Positions 52,870 through 64,000 of a stretch of 64,000 bases of DNA are shown here, one piece after another (the first letter of the stretch is position 1; each line of letters begins with the position of its first letter). The notes under the pieces were generated by a model. It ran no database searches, had not been told where the DNA came from, and worked only from the letters and a program-made list of their open reading frames with translations. This stretch comes from Tethya wilhelma (taxonomy: Eukaryota > Porifera > Demospongiae > Tethyida > Tethyidae). Both the position numbers and the translations under genes were made by a program. The DNA lies in the NCBI GenBank assembly GCA_964030475.1, contig CAXIPT010000010.1:2590366-2654365 (forward strand), given 5' to 3'.

Positions 52870-55800
52870 AATTGTGCAATAAACAGTGACAATCACAGTC
52901 AAGTGCTTCAAGAGGGAAATACAGACATAATCTTTGAACTAGTGTGCATGTCTTTGTGCTATCAGTAGCAGCCAGTGGTCTTACAGCTGTTGGCCACATC
53001 AGAGAGGAGAACATTGTCAACAAAGGACTGACAGTCAAACTGGAGGTCATGTGACTTCAAAGGATCCACCAGGACATCCAAACACAGCATGCACGCTTCG
53101 TGAACCTGTATTACATCATACTGCTATAAACCACACCCACTTGGATCACATGACAGTCACCTGACCTTCCACCAGTGTTGTGAGGAGAGCTGGGGTGTCT
53201 CTTGCAAGTGCCTCTCCACAGCTCTCAGGACGGCGCCATGGCAACCAGCAGTGAGGTCATCTTCCTCACACAATGATTGCAGGAGCTCAAAGGCAGAGAG
53301 GCGAACTGCAAGGTCACATGATAGTCATGTGAGTGGAAGAGGTCAAAGTACATTGCTATGGAAACAACGGACCTGAATATGAGAGTTCATTATCGTCTTC
53401 TTCCACATATTGGTTGACATCATCCAGCCAGTCTAGGACCTGCAGCAGGGTCAAAGGTCAAAGACTCAATGCGGATACAACACAGTTCATATGGTTTGAG
53501 AATGCCGCCGGAATTGAAATGAGATTAATGCAATACTTTCTTATGAGACAAAGTAGCTAACTTTTGACTGGTAAGGTGTACGAAGCTGGAAAAGCGGGGA
53601 GAACAAGCACTTTCCATTGGTGCTTGAAATTTTGAAATTGATTGGATATTAAAGTTTTTCTACCGACATTCTCAAACCAGATGAACTTTAAGTATTGGTT
53701 GATACTAATTCAGAAAAAATCTGTCAATTCGACTAGCAATCTAATATTAATAGACTGAATCTCCCTGCCAAAGTATGCATGACCCAGTACACTCTGACCT
53801 GTGCCTCCGTGACCTGCATGTAGGTGATGAGGTAATAGACCAGCTCCGGGAGGATTGGTGGGAGGAGCTTCTGGAACCTCCGGCTCTCCCCAGTGACACT
53901 GATGAACTCAAAGATGGCGAATATGGCGCACTCCTGCCCAATGGTGTCCCCATCGGAGTCACACACCTCGTCATATGAGTCACACGAGTTGATGACACCA
54001 CTCACATAGCTGGGGGGCAAAGGTCAATGGTTAGTTGAAGAAAATACCAAATTTCAGAAGTTAGTATTCTTCTAGTAATTTTTCATGATGTGATAAAGTA
54101 CTATTAGTAAATTTAAGTAAATTCTAGTATACATAATATATGTACCTTGATGTGATGGCGACCAGTATATTCCAGATGGGTGTGACTATGTCCATGATGT
54201 GAGGGTTCAAAGGTCGTGGAAGAAGGAGAACTAATTGACTTAAAGTCATTATAATTTCTTTACGGAGTCCAGGATCGTGGTTGCTAGGGTCAGAGCTGCC
54301 TAGCAACGACACAAATGAAGATATATAGTCAGGAAGGACGGGAATTAGAAGAGATCTGGGCGCCTCCTGTGGTGTGTGGGTGGGTAAAGGAGCAATAAAC
54401 CAATCTTAGGTATTAATCACCTGCCTAGACTGAGATGCATAAATTCTATCCCAGTAAAATTGAAGTCTTTTGACAAAACTTAACATGATAGCATTATTTT
54501 ATGATGGGAAAGTCATAATAGTATTGAGCTGCAATTGGCACTATTGTGAAAAGATCTTTCAAGTGATATGGTTTATATATTCAAGAATTGAAATTTTTGC
54601 CAAAAAATCCTACTATATACACCAAAGGTTATAATCCATGCTATTTTAAATTAGATCTAGCAATAAACCATAACCATAGATATTATAAACTACGTAACCG
54701 GGATTGGAAACTGCGCGCGAATTCAAGAAATTCACGGCAGGCCGGAGCGCCCTTCTAAATAACGCACACCAACAGCTGGTTTGCAGAGAAGTAGCTACAG
54801 CGCAAGAAAAAGTATTGAAAGAATGATCTGGGAGTAAATCAGCTGACTGAGAAGAAGATGGCAGGACCTAATTGAGTTGAGAAGTATTTTAGAGTGTGAT
54901 CAAGCTCATAATCAAGAGTCTTTTTTACAAAGACAAGGCACTTTTCTACTAAGCTGGTAAAGATTTTATGCAACCCCCCCTTCCCCCCAAATTATTGTAG
55001 GGAATCATGTGAGAGCTGTGAGACTGTTCCTTAGATGTTTGTTTTTCAGAAACTGTTCCTTAGATGTTTGTTTTCAAGAGAAGTTTTAGATACTGGTACA
55101 TCAATATTCATGTAAGTTCACACATTTTAATATTGAGGTATATCCATATCAATGCTGGGGGTAGTAATGGTTTGACTAGCTGTTATAAGACTGCAAAGAT
55201 AAAACAAGTTGGTAGGAAACTCTGTTAGGATTTCTAGTTTGTCTGTTGCCTGCTGTTGTCTTCTCTGTGCTTTTTCCTACTGCTTATGGTTGCTAAGGTG
55301 AAAAATTTATTGATTTTTGCACTCAATTTTTTCAAGATAGGTTTGTGTGCTCTGATTTTAATAACCCTACTCTGTTATTAACACTTACAAACTATCTTTA
55401 TGTGGTGCTAAAGTTGGGTCCAATCTACTAGTGTTGAAATTTTAGTCCCGAATATCAAGGCACCCAATGTATTATTTTTTGTACTGTCTGTCTAATTTTT
55501 TGTGCTAAATGAATGTTTTCTTCCAACATACAGGACCTATTCAAATGACTCAGTATATAAAGAAAAATTATCAGGCCAGAAAACCAGAATCTATTCACTG
55601 TGCTCAAGGTTACAGTCCCGAAAACTGTGCAAAATCAGCTAGTTTGTTGAATGTTGCTGTTCAACTTACTTTTGTACTAAATCTAAGAAATTTTGCTATT
55701 AAAAAATGTTTTTGTTGCATGCAAGTATTCTTTGTATACATGTTTTATGCCTGGACTTACTTGTATAAGCTTCCTACTTTTCGCTTTTCAAGCGTTTAGC

Positions 55801-57114
55801 GTGGGTTGTACTAGCTGGCAGCTGCCTTTTTTGGCGACCAAAAAACCACTAAGAGGCGCTCCGGCCTGCCCAACAACCTAAAGTACAGGACTATACTGCT
55901 CACGTGAGCGGTTTCCAATCCCGTTTACGTAGTCTCTATTATCTATGCCATAACATTTGAAAGATCTCTTCACACTGATCACAATGGTACCAATCCCAGC
56001 TCAATACGACCTTCCTAGGCTGAAATATACAGCCCAGAAAGTGTCGTCTCTCCAAATCATAAACTCACTCACAGGAAATGTCTCCCCCATGGCACAGATA
56101 AGGGAAGCCATCGTGTTAAAGATGTGGACCGCTCTGCTGCGAGTCCTCATGCTGTACACGTCAGATTGAACTATGACCTTTAGCAGGTGTGGTAGAATGA
56201 CAGGTGCTACATAAGGCATCTGGGTGTCGCTGACATCTTGAGAGAACTCTGAGAGATGATCAGTAGCAAGATGACAAGGAGAGGTTCAAAACGTAAAGAG
56301 ACTGGTTTGTTTCTCAACTTCTCACCTGATAACACTCTCATTACTCCGTGTACAAGATGAGGTTGTCCTGAACCCAGGCCCAGGACAAGCTGCTCAAACA
56401 GGTCAGGCCAATCTTCAGGCCAATCCCAGTGAGCTATGGCCGAGATGGCATATGCCTGGGGGGACAAGTTGGCAACATTACATCAGAGAATTATTTAATG
56501 ATGATGTCATTTTGTCTTACCACAGTTGATCGCACTTTACTCTGAGTGTCGTTTAAACCAGCTGGCAACATCTCACGGATTGACCTTTTGACCTTCAAAA
56601 GAGAGAATTAACACTATCACAGCAAAATAAAGTGTAAATACATTGACACACATCCACACCCACACACACCTCGTCTGGTGGCAAGGGAGGCTGGTACTTG
56701 ATGGCCATCTCATTCCAGTGAGTCTCGACATACTGCTTCAGGACAACAGACGCCAACTGAAAGAAAAGAGAAGAGAATTAATACCGTTTCCAGACCTCCT
56801 ATGATGGACGTATGATTCCATCCTCCCACGACGTGCACACCCTCACCTGTCTGTATTGCACGGGACTCTGTTGGGAGACAGTGATCTCACTTAGGACCAG
56901 GCCAAACTCTAGGAGAGTGGAGTCATGAAACATTCATGTCTGAACTACATATAATTTCTTATTCATAAGGTTTCTATCATGTCTATGCACCTTCAGTGAC
57001 TTCTAGCGTCTTCATTTCCTCCTCGGCTGCCTTCCTAGCCAGCTGGTCCACGCCGAGGATGGCCGTGAGACAGGACACCACGTTGGATTGGACAGCCTCT
57101 CTCTGTCCTGCCAT
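44233..57114 (-). CDS. IPO9: Importin-9 (nuclear import receptor)
   Basis: ATG 57114 ([20 protein letters not shown]). Exons run collinearly with the vertebrate protein: [144 protein letters not shown] and [13 protein letters not shown]. They are followed by an acidic block ([20 protein letters not shown], then [19 protein letters not shown]) and the end [13 protein letters not shown] at 44235-44233. It is a HEAT-repeat karyopherin of the IPO9/Kap114 type that imports histones, actin and ribosomal proteins into the nucleus. The gene is stretched to 12.9 kb by mobile elements in introns: the 47.6-50.8 kb duplication, the 54.4-56.0 kb nested elements, and several MITEs. Confidence 0.95.
45703..45934. 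mobile_element. MITE copy, CCATCTGGTTTGAGAATGCC family
   Basis: Left end AGCCCATTGGGTTTGAGAAT, right end ATTCTCAAACCAGATGAACT, about 232 bp in an importin-9 intron. Confidence 0.7.
47105..47328. mobile_element. MITE copy, CCATCTGGTTTGAGAATGCC family
   Basis: Inverted orientation of the same family: left TTAATTTGGTTTGAGAATGC, right GGCATTCTCAAACCAGATGG. The internal part (TTGGAAAGCGCTCATTCTCC) matches the other copies reversed. Confidence 0.75.
47602..50816. repeat. 1.6-kb tandem duplication in an importin-9 intron
   Basis: 47602-49206 and 49208-50816 are near-identical over about 1.6 kb. The second copy starts right after the single N at 49207. Differences are few (for example CACGGAGGCTTGTGGACC against CGCAGAGGCTTGTGCACC), plus about 75 extra bases in copy 2 at 50063-50140. 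Each copy contains an AAGCCTCGGCGCGTG-ended element (about 47740-48440 and 49345-50050) and a CTAGGAAGGTCG fragment. The antisense 121-codon open frames in both copies are identical and not recognised. The N at the junction makes an assembly artefact such as joined alleles likely. Confidence 0.85.
51719..51793. mobile_element. Foldback MITE, AGCCTCGTYYCCAGG family
   Basis: A 75-bp hairpin: AGCCTCGTTTCCAGGCTTTT pairs with GAGCCTGGGGAATGAGGCT, with the inner arms CCTTCGCTTGCGAAT and GAAAATATTTGC. Importin-9 intron. Confidence 0.75.
53485..53690. mobile_element. MITE copy, CCATCTGGTTTGAGAATGCC family
   Basis: Left AGTTCATATGGTTTGAGAAT, right ACATTCTCAAACCAGATGAA, about 206 bp in an importin-9 intron. 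Confidence 0.7.
54423..56033. mobile_element. CTAGGAAGGTCG MITE split by a nested 1.27-kb TIR element
   Basis: The outer MITE begins at CCTAGACTGAGATGCATAAA (54423) and ends at ACGACCTTCCTAGGCTGAAA (about 56010-56031). Its body is cut at AATAAACCATA|CATTTGAAAGATC. Inside, about 54676-55945 is a second element whose ends match as inverted repeats of about 45 bp: ACTACGTAACCGGGATTGGA at the left and TCCAATCCCGTTTACGTAGT at the right. Further inner arms are GGCCGGAGCGCC and GGCGCTCCGGCC. CCATA on both sides looks like the target duplication. No transposase is seen; a 96-codon open frame inside looks accidental. Confidence 0.75.
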
Positions 57115-57283
57115 AATCGATCGTCTTAGAGATCCTTCAGCTCTCTAGTCTGCAGCAGTTGAATTAGACGATCCTTACCATACACGTTAGTTGGTTCTAA
57201 ATACACGAAATCCTTTGAAATTTTCCCATCTAAATACCCGAAGCGAATCAATATTTCTCAGTTTTGCGCGTGGTCGCAACAAA
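57115..57283. promoter_or_regulatory. Bidirectional promoter, IPO9 / HCF
   Basis: 169 bases between the start codons of the two divergent genes. No core element is identified by eye. Confidence 0.65.
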
Positions 57284-60112
57284 ATGGACTCCGCCGCGGA
57301 TGCTGAAAAAGCGACGCTCAAGGTGAAATGGAAGCAAGTGTCTTCCACAACAGGGCCTGCTCCTAGACCGAGACACGGGCACAAAGTTGTGGCCATCAAA
57401 GAATTAATCATTCTCTTCGGTGGCGGGAACGACGGCATTGTAGACGAACTTCACGTGCTGAATACAGGTGGGCATTAATTAGAAACCAATCACCGCACCT
57501 TTTTCTAAATAATGCACGCCATGTGTGTCTCTTCTCTCCAGCTACCAACCAATGGTTTGCTCCTCAAGTGCGAGGGGAGAAGCCAAGTGGATGTGCTGCG
57601 TTTGGGTTCATCTGCGATGGTGTCCGCCTGCTTATCTTGGGAGGGATGGTGGAATATGGGCGCTACTCCAACGATGTACGTATGTCGAACAAACACACAC
57701 TCTCACCTCATGTGTAAATGGGGGAAGAGTTTGTTACCTCTTTAGTGTCATAGATACTGTGAAGAAATGCTTGCCATCCACCTATGTCTGGATTGCATAG
57801 TAAATTTATTATTGCTAAAAAAAATCTTCTCCCAGCACTTGTACATATGTGTATGAATGAGATGAGCCATTGATGCTACTGTGCTTAGTGCTAAATAATG
57901 TACATTTCACTCGTTTATATAAAAAAACTTAATTCTCCCTGTGTGAGTGACACATATGTTACTGATGCTGCAATGTGTGTGTGTATCTTTGCCATCTCTC
58001 TCTCTCTTGTCTCCAGCTGTATGAGCTGCTGGCCTCGCGGTGGGAATGGCGCAGACTGACCCCCCTCCTGGAGCCACCCTGCCCTCGGCTCGGTCACTCC
58101 TTCAATCTGGTTGGTCAGAAGGCCATCATCTTCGGAGGACTGGGTAACGAATCCAACGACCCAAAACTTAACATCCCAAAGTAAGTGAGCACTTTTTGTT
58201 ACTATATGATTTCTTACTTGGTTACATGCGGTGTAACTTAATAGTTCTTTGTTCATAATTTAATAGTATTGTTACATTTCTCGTATGTTAGCCCTAGGCA
58301 TTTTCATCTATGTATTTTTTTTCCAAGTCTAAGGCTAAGGCTAGGCTAGGACAAGGGCTAGGGCTAGGGCTTGGGGCTGAAGCTAGAGGCTAGGGGGAAA
58401 AATTTCATCAAAGCCCTAGCCCCTAGCTCGACAAAACCCTAGCCCTTAGCTCGAAAAATTTTGCATTTTACTTCCATACTGCAATTTTACATGTTGTCAT
58501 TTCACTGTCATTGTATTTGCCTGCTGTAGGTATTTAAATGATGTCTATACTCTTGAGATACGAGAGGGGACCTCCCTGCAGTGGGTGTGTCCCACTATTG
58601 AAGGCCCCGCCCCCTGTCCCCGTGAGAGCCACACCTCCATCACCGTGGGGTCCACCAAGCTCCTCCTCTATGGCGGCATGAACGGGAAACGACTGGGAGA
58701 TATCTGGATGCTGGACATTGGTGCGTACCATAGCAGGAAATTTTCGTGGAGAAAGTTTTTTTTGCAAATTTCACAGTTTGGCAGCTTTCCACGAAAATCT
58801 CTCCCCTCCCCCTCACCAAATTTTTAGGTTGTCACGTAATGTTGAGATGCAATCCACGAAAATTTTACCCACGAATTTCTATTCAAAATGAAGCACAAAA
58901 ATTTTTCCCACGAAGCATTCTTGCTATACGGTATCTCTATTACTGATCACATAACTGATCATGTGACTTTATATCTCTACACAGACAAGATGATGTGGAA
59001 TTCTATTACGACCCAAGGCCCCGCCCCCTTGCCTCGCAGCCTTCATACAGCTGCTCTCATCAAGAACAAGCTGTACACGTTTGGAGGATGGTCTCCTGTC
59101 CTGGACAGTGATGGGTCACTGCCTTCTCACGAGACAGAGTGGAAGTGTACCAACACACTGGCCTGTCTCAACCTAGGTGGGTGGTCCAGGCAATAAAGAA
59201 TTGACAAAGATTTCTGAAAGAAATTTGCCAAGATTTTTGCAATAGCTTGACTTGCTCTCACTCTCTCTCTCTTTCTCTCTCACTCTCTCTGTCTCTCTCT
59301 CTCTCAGACAACTACTCATGGGAGCTGGTTCCTGACTTCCCTGAGGAGAGTACCTCTGGTGTTGACGTCCCTTGTCCCAGAGCTGGTCACGCTGCTGCTG
59401 TTGTTGGCACCAGGATGTACGTCTGGAGTGGGAGGGACGGCTACAAGAAGGTCTGGAACAACCAGGTATGGACCACCTCTAGTAGGAATGATGGTGTGTT
59501 CTAATTAGAATAGGCCCAGTCACTGCATATCGTGAAATTTGCGTGTGTTAATATATTCACATTTTGTTTTTTTACATACCGCATCTATTTTTTGTGGTGT
59601 AGTGAAGGAATACATGTAGGAATGGGTCGTTGTATTATTTCTTTACTTTTGTGTTTTTGTTTTTCACAGTAACCTCGAACTGTGAAATATAAGGAATAGT
59701 GAAAAATTCCAGAATTACAGTATCAGATGTGTTGGTGCACTAATTAGAATTGTCTCTTATGTTTTAGGTGTGCTGCAATGACCTGTGGTTCCTGGAGACA
59801 GAGAAGCCGTCGGCTCCCACCAGGATCCAGCTGGTGAGAGCAGGGACCAACTCCCTGGAGCTGCTCTGGACCAATGTCTCATCAGGTGAGGGGCATGGCT
59901 GCTAGTGGAAATCTTTTTCATTTCTGTGTGTGTGTGTGCATGTGTGTCTGTGTGGTGAATTAATACTTAATTTGGTGATGTGCTGTTTCGTTATTTGAAG
60001 AAAAATAGTCCAATTCGTTATAAACTTAATTCCTGTCAAATTTATAGTTATTTACTACAATAATAATTATTGCAAACAGCAAACTACATTTGATATTGAT
60101 TCTGAACTAATA

Positions 60113-60153
<41 letters not shown>

Positions 60154-61888
60154 TAGCTGACAGCTATCTCCTTCAAATCCAACCTTACAACTTCTCTGCT
60201 GCTCACAAGCCCAAGACAGAGGGAGCTGCCATCAAGGCCGATGGTGACCCCGCTGGCTCTGCTGGTGTGACCCCTGCCACTGGTCAGAAGGAGGCCCCCC
60301 CACAGTGGTATGACGTGGAGATGGTGAAGGCGACCCAGTTCACAGTCACAGGCTACAACATCCCCTCCACGGAGCAGACACCAGCCCCCCAGGCTACTGC
60401 AGTGAGCCAACATACGTACATGCACTTAGTGGGACATGTAATGTTAATGTTTAGCGGGAATTTCGTAGATCAAAATTTCATTTAAATCGGTAAAAGAACA
60501 CTTTGGTAGTTTTAAACTTTGTATAATTATGTGGCACGAGCGTGTATTATGCATAATGTGGCAGTTACATTTCTGCAGTTTCAATTTTGTATATTCGAAA
60601 GGTATGCAAAAAATATGAAAATTTACATCCGAAAATTTCCTGTTAGTTATAACTCTATGTTGACATGCAGTGATTACGTTCATAAAATTATAGTCATAAC
60701 TCTAATGTTGACAAAATTAATATGTACTGCTACATAGCTATATCTGATGCACACAAGTACCTGTATTAATGTTGTTCATTTGTTCGTTGTTCCTGCATGT
60801 GATGATGTTCCTCCGCCAGGGACCCGAGGATCCCGTCTCCCCTCCCCCTCCCCCTCCTCCTGTCCAGCGAGTGGAGCTCCAACCTGGCAAGGCCTACAAG
60901 TTTCGTGTGTGTGGTCTCAACTCTTGTGGCTCTGGGAACTTCTCTGACGTAGCTGCCTTCAAGACCTGCATGCCAGGGTTCCCAGGAGCACCTTCTGCTA
61001 TCAGGATCAGCAAGGTCAGAGGTCAAACATGCACCTTCCATAGCTATACAGTAGGCTGTGTTAAAGAAACTGTGTCACTATGTAAGTAAAATGTGTGACG
61101 TTTTGTGACATTTTTTTGTATTGTTTCTAGTGTGATCTGGGTACTATGTCCAATACTAGCTTCGTGTACGTACATGTATTGCATGTTTGGCAACAAAAAT
61201 GTCACAAAACGTCACGCATTTTATTTTTGGCAACCAAACTGCACTTATTATAGTGACACAGTTCTTTTAATAATTAGCAAAATAACGGGAAAAGTTTTGC
61301 GTGAAGAATTAAATTATCATATAAATTTCACTTGAAAAACATACACACTCACACTTACACACACACACACACAGAGTGCTGAAGGAGCCCACCTCTCTTG
61401 GGAACCTCCTGCCAACAACGCTGGCACCATCACAGAGTACAGTGTCTACCTAGGTCTGAAGCCACAGCCTGGTGCCCAGCCAGGGACCATGGCCTTTGCC
61501 CGCGTCTATTGCGGAGCAGGCAGCTCGTGTGTTGTATCTCACAACCAGCTAGGCTCCGCCCACATCGATACCACCTCCAAACCAGCCATCATCTTCCGAA
61601 TTGCAGCCAAGAATGATAAAGGGTAAGTCCCTGCAATCAGTAACATAATTATATGACTACATTCATTGCTCCCTCTGCTCTCAGCTATGGCCCGGCCACT
61701 CAGGTGAGGTGGCTACAGGATCCTAAACCTGCTGACAAGGCAGCTGCTGCTGTTGCTAAGCGACCAGCTCCAACTCCGCCCCCTACGTAAGATATGAATG
61801 CTAGCTCCTATTGTTATACACCATTCAGTAATTTTACTGTCCTTTGACCTTTTACAGTGAAGATGCCAAACGCCAGAAGACAGCTTAA
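57284..61888 (+). CDS. Host cell factor homologue (kelch plus fibronectin type III)
   Basis: Twelve exons in phase from ATG 57284. The N-terminal kelch propeller covers exons 1-6: [120 protein letters not shown] and [15 protein letters not shown]. This is the HCF-1 herpes-VP16-interaction type propeller, strongly conserved. After [20 protein letters not shown] come fibronectin III modules ([68 protein letters not shown]). The basic end [19 protein letters not shown] looks like a nuclear signal; TAA 61886-61888. The long central region with HCF-1 proteolytic repeats is absent, so the architecture resembles HCFC2. Expected to act as a chromatin and transcription co-regulator scaffold. Confidence 0.93.
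58727..58932. mobile_element. GCAGGAAATTTTCG foldback element in HCF intron
   Basis: Begins CATAGCAGGAAATTTTCGTG and ends CACGAAGCATTCTTGCTATACGGTAT-like, with several internal CACGAAAAT / ATTTTCGTG pairs. Related to the RPN1-intron elements at 40.8-41.4 kb and probably to a fragment at about 60450-60640. Confidence 0.55.
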
Positions 61889-62256
61889 AATCACTCCTTC
61901 CTTTGAATCATTTGAATCAATTCCACACACACACACACACACACACACACACCAACATCATATGCTACTGCAATTGCTACCACTGATCAATATATCCACA
62001 CACACACACACTCACACAATTATATCATATCATTATTCACGTACACCGAACCCTTCTCTTACTAGAATATACATGAACTCTCACTATGTGGATTGTTTAT
62101 TGTAAATTACTTAGAATTTTGTATTTACTCGTCTAGTAATGGAAATTTTGTCAATTCAGCAAAGTTGACCACGTGGTTTAACAATCTGAGCATGCGCAGT
62201 AGGAAAGTGTACCACAAAATTTTTGCAAGCTCAGCACACTGTGATCTAACAAGCCA
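61889..62256. other. Short intergenic region HCF / gene D
   Basis: CA repeats (about 61925-61952 and 61998-62017) and AT-rich sequence; AATCTGAGCATGCGCAGTAG lies near 62183-62202, upstream of the next start codon. Nothing else is seen. Confidence 0.4.
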
Positions 62257-62568
62257 ATGAAGCTAAAAGCTGTTCTACTGCTGTCTTGTGTGTGTGTGGC
62301 TGTGTTCTGCAGCTCCCCTGTCACTGCGAGAGCCGCTGACACCAGACTGACGGACGATCGAGGTAGGAATTGGTTAGCTTAGCAGTCAAGTCATGTGATC
62401 TAATAGTTAACTCCACATAATTTACCAATCATTAAATTATTAATGACACTTGTTTATCATATCACAAGTGCTTCACTTATTGCAAACGTATATAAATTAT
62501 GGGCTCGAGATATTCATGGTTTGGTGCAGTGGCAATGTGATCATTGAAACTAATTCAACACACACATA

Positions 62569-62604
<36 letters not shown>

Positions 62605-63037
62605 CAACACACCAGATGCTGAAAAGACGAGTATATCAGACTGGTTTAGGAACAATAAGTGGGTAAGACGATCCAGTAATTTCTCTATACATGTGTGCAT
62701 GCATGTGTGTGTGTGATTGTGTGTATGTGTATGTATGTGGGTGTGTTTGCACCATTAATCTTTACTACTTCATGTTGATCCATCTCTCTGTCCTGCCATC
62801 TTCTCCATCTCTGTCCTCCCTCAGATCTATTTTGTCATTGGAGGAGTGGCTCTAGGCCTTGTGGTCATCATAGTGATGATCATCTTCTGCATCTACTGCT
62901 ATCAAAGGAGAAAGAGGTCAGTTAGTCAGTCGTGGAGTTACAGACATCTCTAGCAGAAATATATTGTTGTGTTTATTGCATAATAAAACCACAAGTACTG
63001 TACTTTATGTTTCCTTCATTTATTTCTCACACACACA

Positions 63038-63072
<35 letters not shown>

Positions 63073-63522
63073 TTCAACACACCAGATGCTGAAAAGACGA
63101 GTATATCAGACTGGTTTAGGAACAATAAGTGGGTAAGACGATCCAGTAATTTCTCTATACATGTGTGCATGCATGTGTGTGTGTGATTGTGTGTATGTGT
63201 ATGTATGTGGGTGTGTTTGCACCATTAATCTTTACTACTTCATGTTGATCCATCTCTCTGTCCTGCCATCTTCTCCATCTCTGTCCTCCCTCAGATCTAT
63301 TTTGTCATTGGAGGAGTGGCTCTAGGCCTTGTGGTCATCATAGTGATGATCATCTTCTGCATCTACTGCTATCAAAGGAGAAAGAGGTCAGTTAGTCAGT
63401 CGTGGAGTTACAGACATCTCTAGCAGAAATATATTGTTGTGTTTATTGCATAATAAAACCACAAGTACTGTACTTTATGTTTCCTTCATTTATTTCCTCT
63501 CTCTCTCCTCTCTCTCTCTTTC

Positions 63523-63589
<67 letters not shown>

Positions 63590-64000
63590 AGGATCAATGA
63601 GGTCAGGCCCAAGCCACCCTCTGATCGTACCAGTCTGTTGGCGGGGAAACCCCATGGGCAGGTCTATAGTGCACTGCCTACTGAGAGGCCAGGTGAGACA
63701 CCACTATTATATGGGGATGGTAATTGATGATGTAATGATGATGTAATGCAGAGATTGGAGTGGACGAGGAGTTTAACAGACAGAAGAGGAGGCAGCAGTC
63801 TCAGGACAGAGGTGAGAAAGAGGTTGTCTCACTGCTGCTGCTGGGCTAGTGTTATGGCAGCTGATGTGCGTGTGTGTGTATATAGCTATAGGGGCTAGCC
63901 TGCAGGCTACTAATATTCATTCTCATGGTTATTGAATGCATGATCAAACTTTTCTGACTTACTGTTTGTGCTATCTCTTTGTCTCTCTATCTCATGGTGT
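62257..64000 (+). CDS. Type I membrane protein, 5' part (continues beyond window)
   Basis: ATG 62257 begins a signal peptide (KAVLLLSCVCVAVFCSSPVT) and ARAADTRLTDDR. An exon beginning at about 62614 gives DAEKTSISDWFRNNKW. An exon starting about 62825 gives IYFVIGGVALGLVVIIVMII, FCIYCYQRRKR, a membrane span plus stop-transfer. Both exons are repeated identically 470 bases downstream. Cytoplasmic exons follow: INEVRPKPPSDRTSLLAGKP, GQVYSALPTERP (from about 63592) and IGVDEEFNRQKRRQQSQDR. The architecture (signal, tiny ectodomain, span, basic linker) recalls copies A-C, but the juxtamembrane sequence differs and no kinase part is in view. Function unknown. Confidence 0.65.
62601..63495. repeat. 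425-bp direct duplication of the transmembrane exon pair of gene D
   Basis: 62601-63025 and 63071-63495 appear identical at an offset of 470 bases, separated by a CA run. Each holds the DAEKTSISDWFRNNKW exon, its intron, and the membrane-span exon. A CA microsatellite precedes each copy, a likely site of unequal crossing-over or of assembly slippage. Confidence 0.9.

Noticed and set aside
55509..55881. 96-codon plus-strand frame inside the nested element as a transposase
   Set aside because: No recognisable catalytic motif, no partner exons, and the element looks non-autonomous.

Overview
The window is animal nuclear DNA: spliced genes with mostly short GT-AG introns, many CA/CT microsatellites, foldback and terminal-inverted-repeat (TIR) elements, and two N gaps. 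Gene content (importin-9, HCF, RPN1, UBE2Q, PMCA, ARPC4, TMEM258, NDUFA5) is metazoan. The compact layout, head-to-head promoters, a death domain fused to a deubiquitinase and a private family of membrane pseudokinases suggest an early-branching animal. A sponge is plausible, but this is an inference and not proven from the sequence.

Layout. 1-418: last exons of an unrecognised gene. 2183-11729: a tandem family of type I membrane proteins whose cytoplasmic part is a PXK/SLOB-like pseudokinase (one orphan terminal exon plus three genes, the first broken by a gap). 12148-17123 (-): UBE2Q-type ubiquitin-conjugating enzyme. 17526-23491 (+): long coiled-coil protein with an in-frame stop. 23.5-26.4 kb: minisatellites and a weakly supported gene with a Ser-Glu-Gln-Asp repeat. 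27.1-32.6 kb: a USP4/11/15-like deubiquitinase with an N-terminal death domain; its last two exons lie on the opposite strand and its catalytic cysteine box is not visible. 32.8-34.6 kb: ARPC4 and TMEM258, head to head. 34863-38940 (-): 3' half of a plasma-membrane Ca2+ ATPase. 39044-42623 (-): RPN1, head to head with NDUFA5. 44233-57114 (-): importin-9, its introns swollen by mobile elements, head to head with a host-cell-factor homologue (57284-61888). 62257-end: 5' part of another type I membrane protein with a duplicated transmembrane exon pair.

The housekeeping genes share no single pathway, although RPN1 and TMEM258 are both subunits of the oligosaccharyltransferase. Four divergent gene pairs have start codons about 110-400 bp apart, which implies shared promoters. 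Several oddities (single N bases at 2131, 30977, 33167, 38948 and 49207; near-identical duplicated blocks; the inverted USP end; the headless PMCA) may be assembly faults and are flagged as such. The best candidate for something undescribed is the receptor-like PXK/SLOB pseudokinase array; the death-domain deubiquitinase is second.
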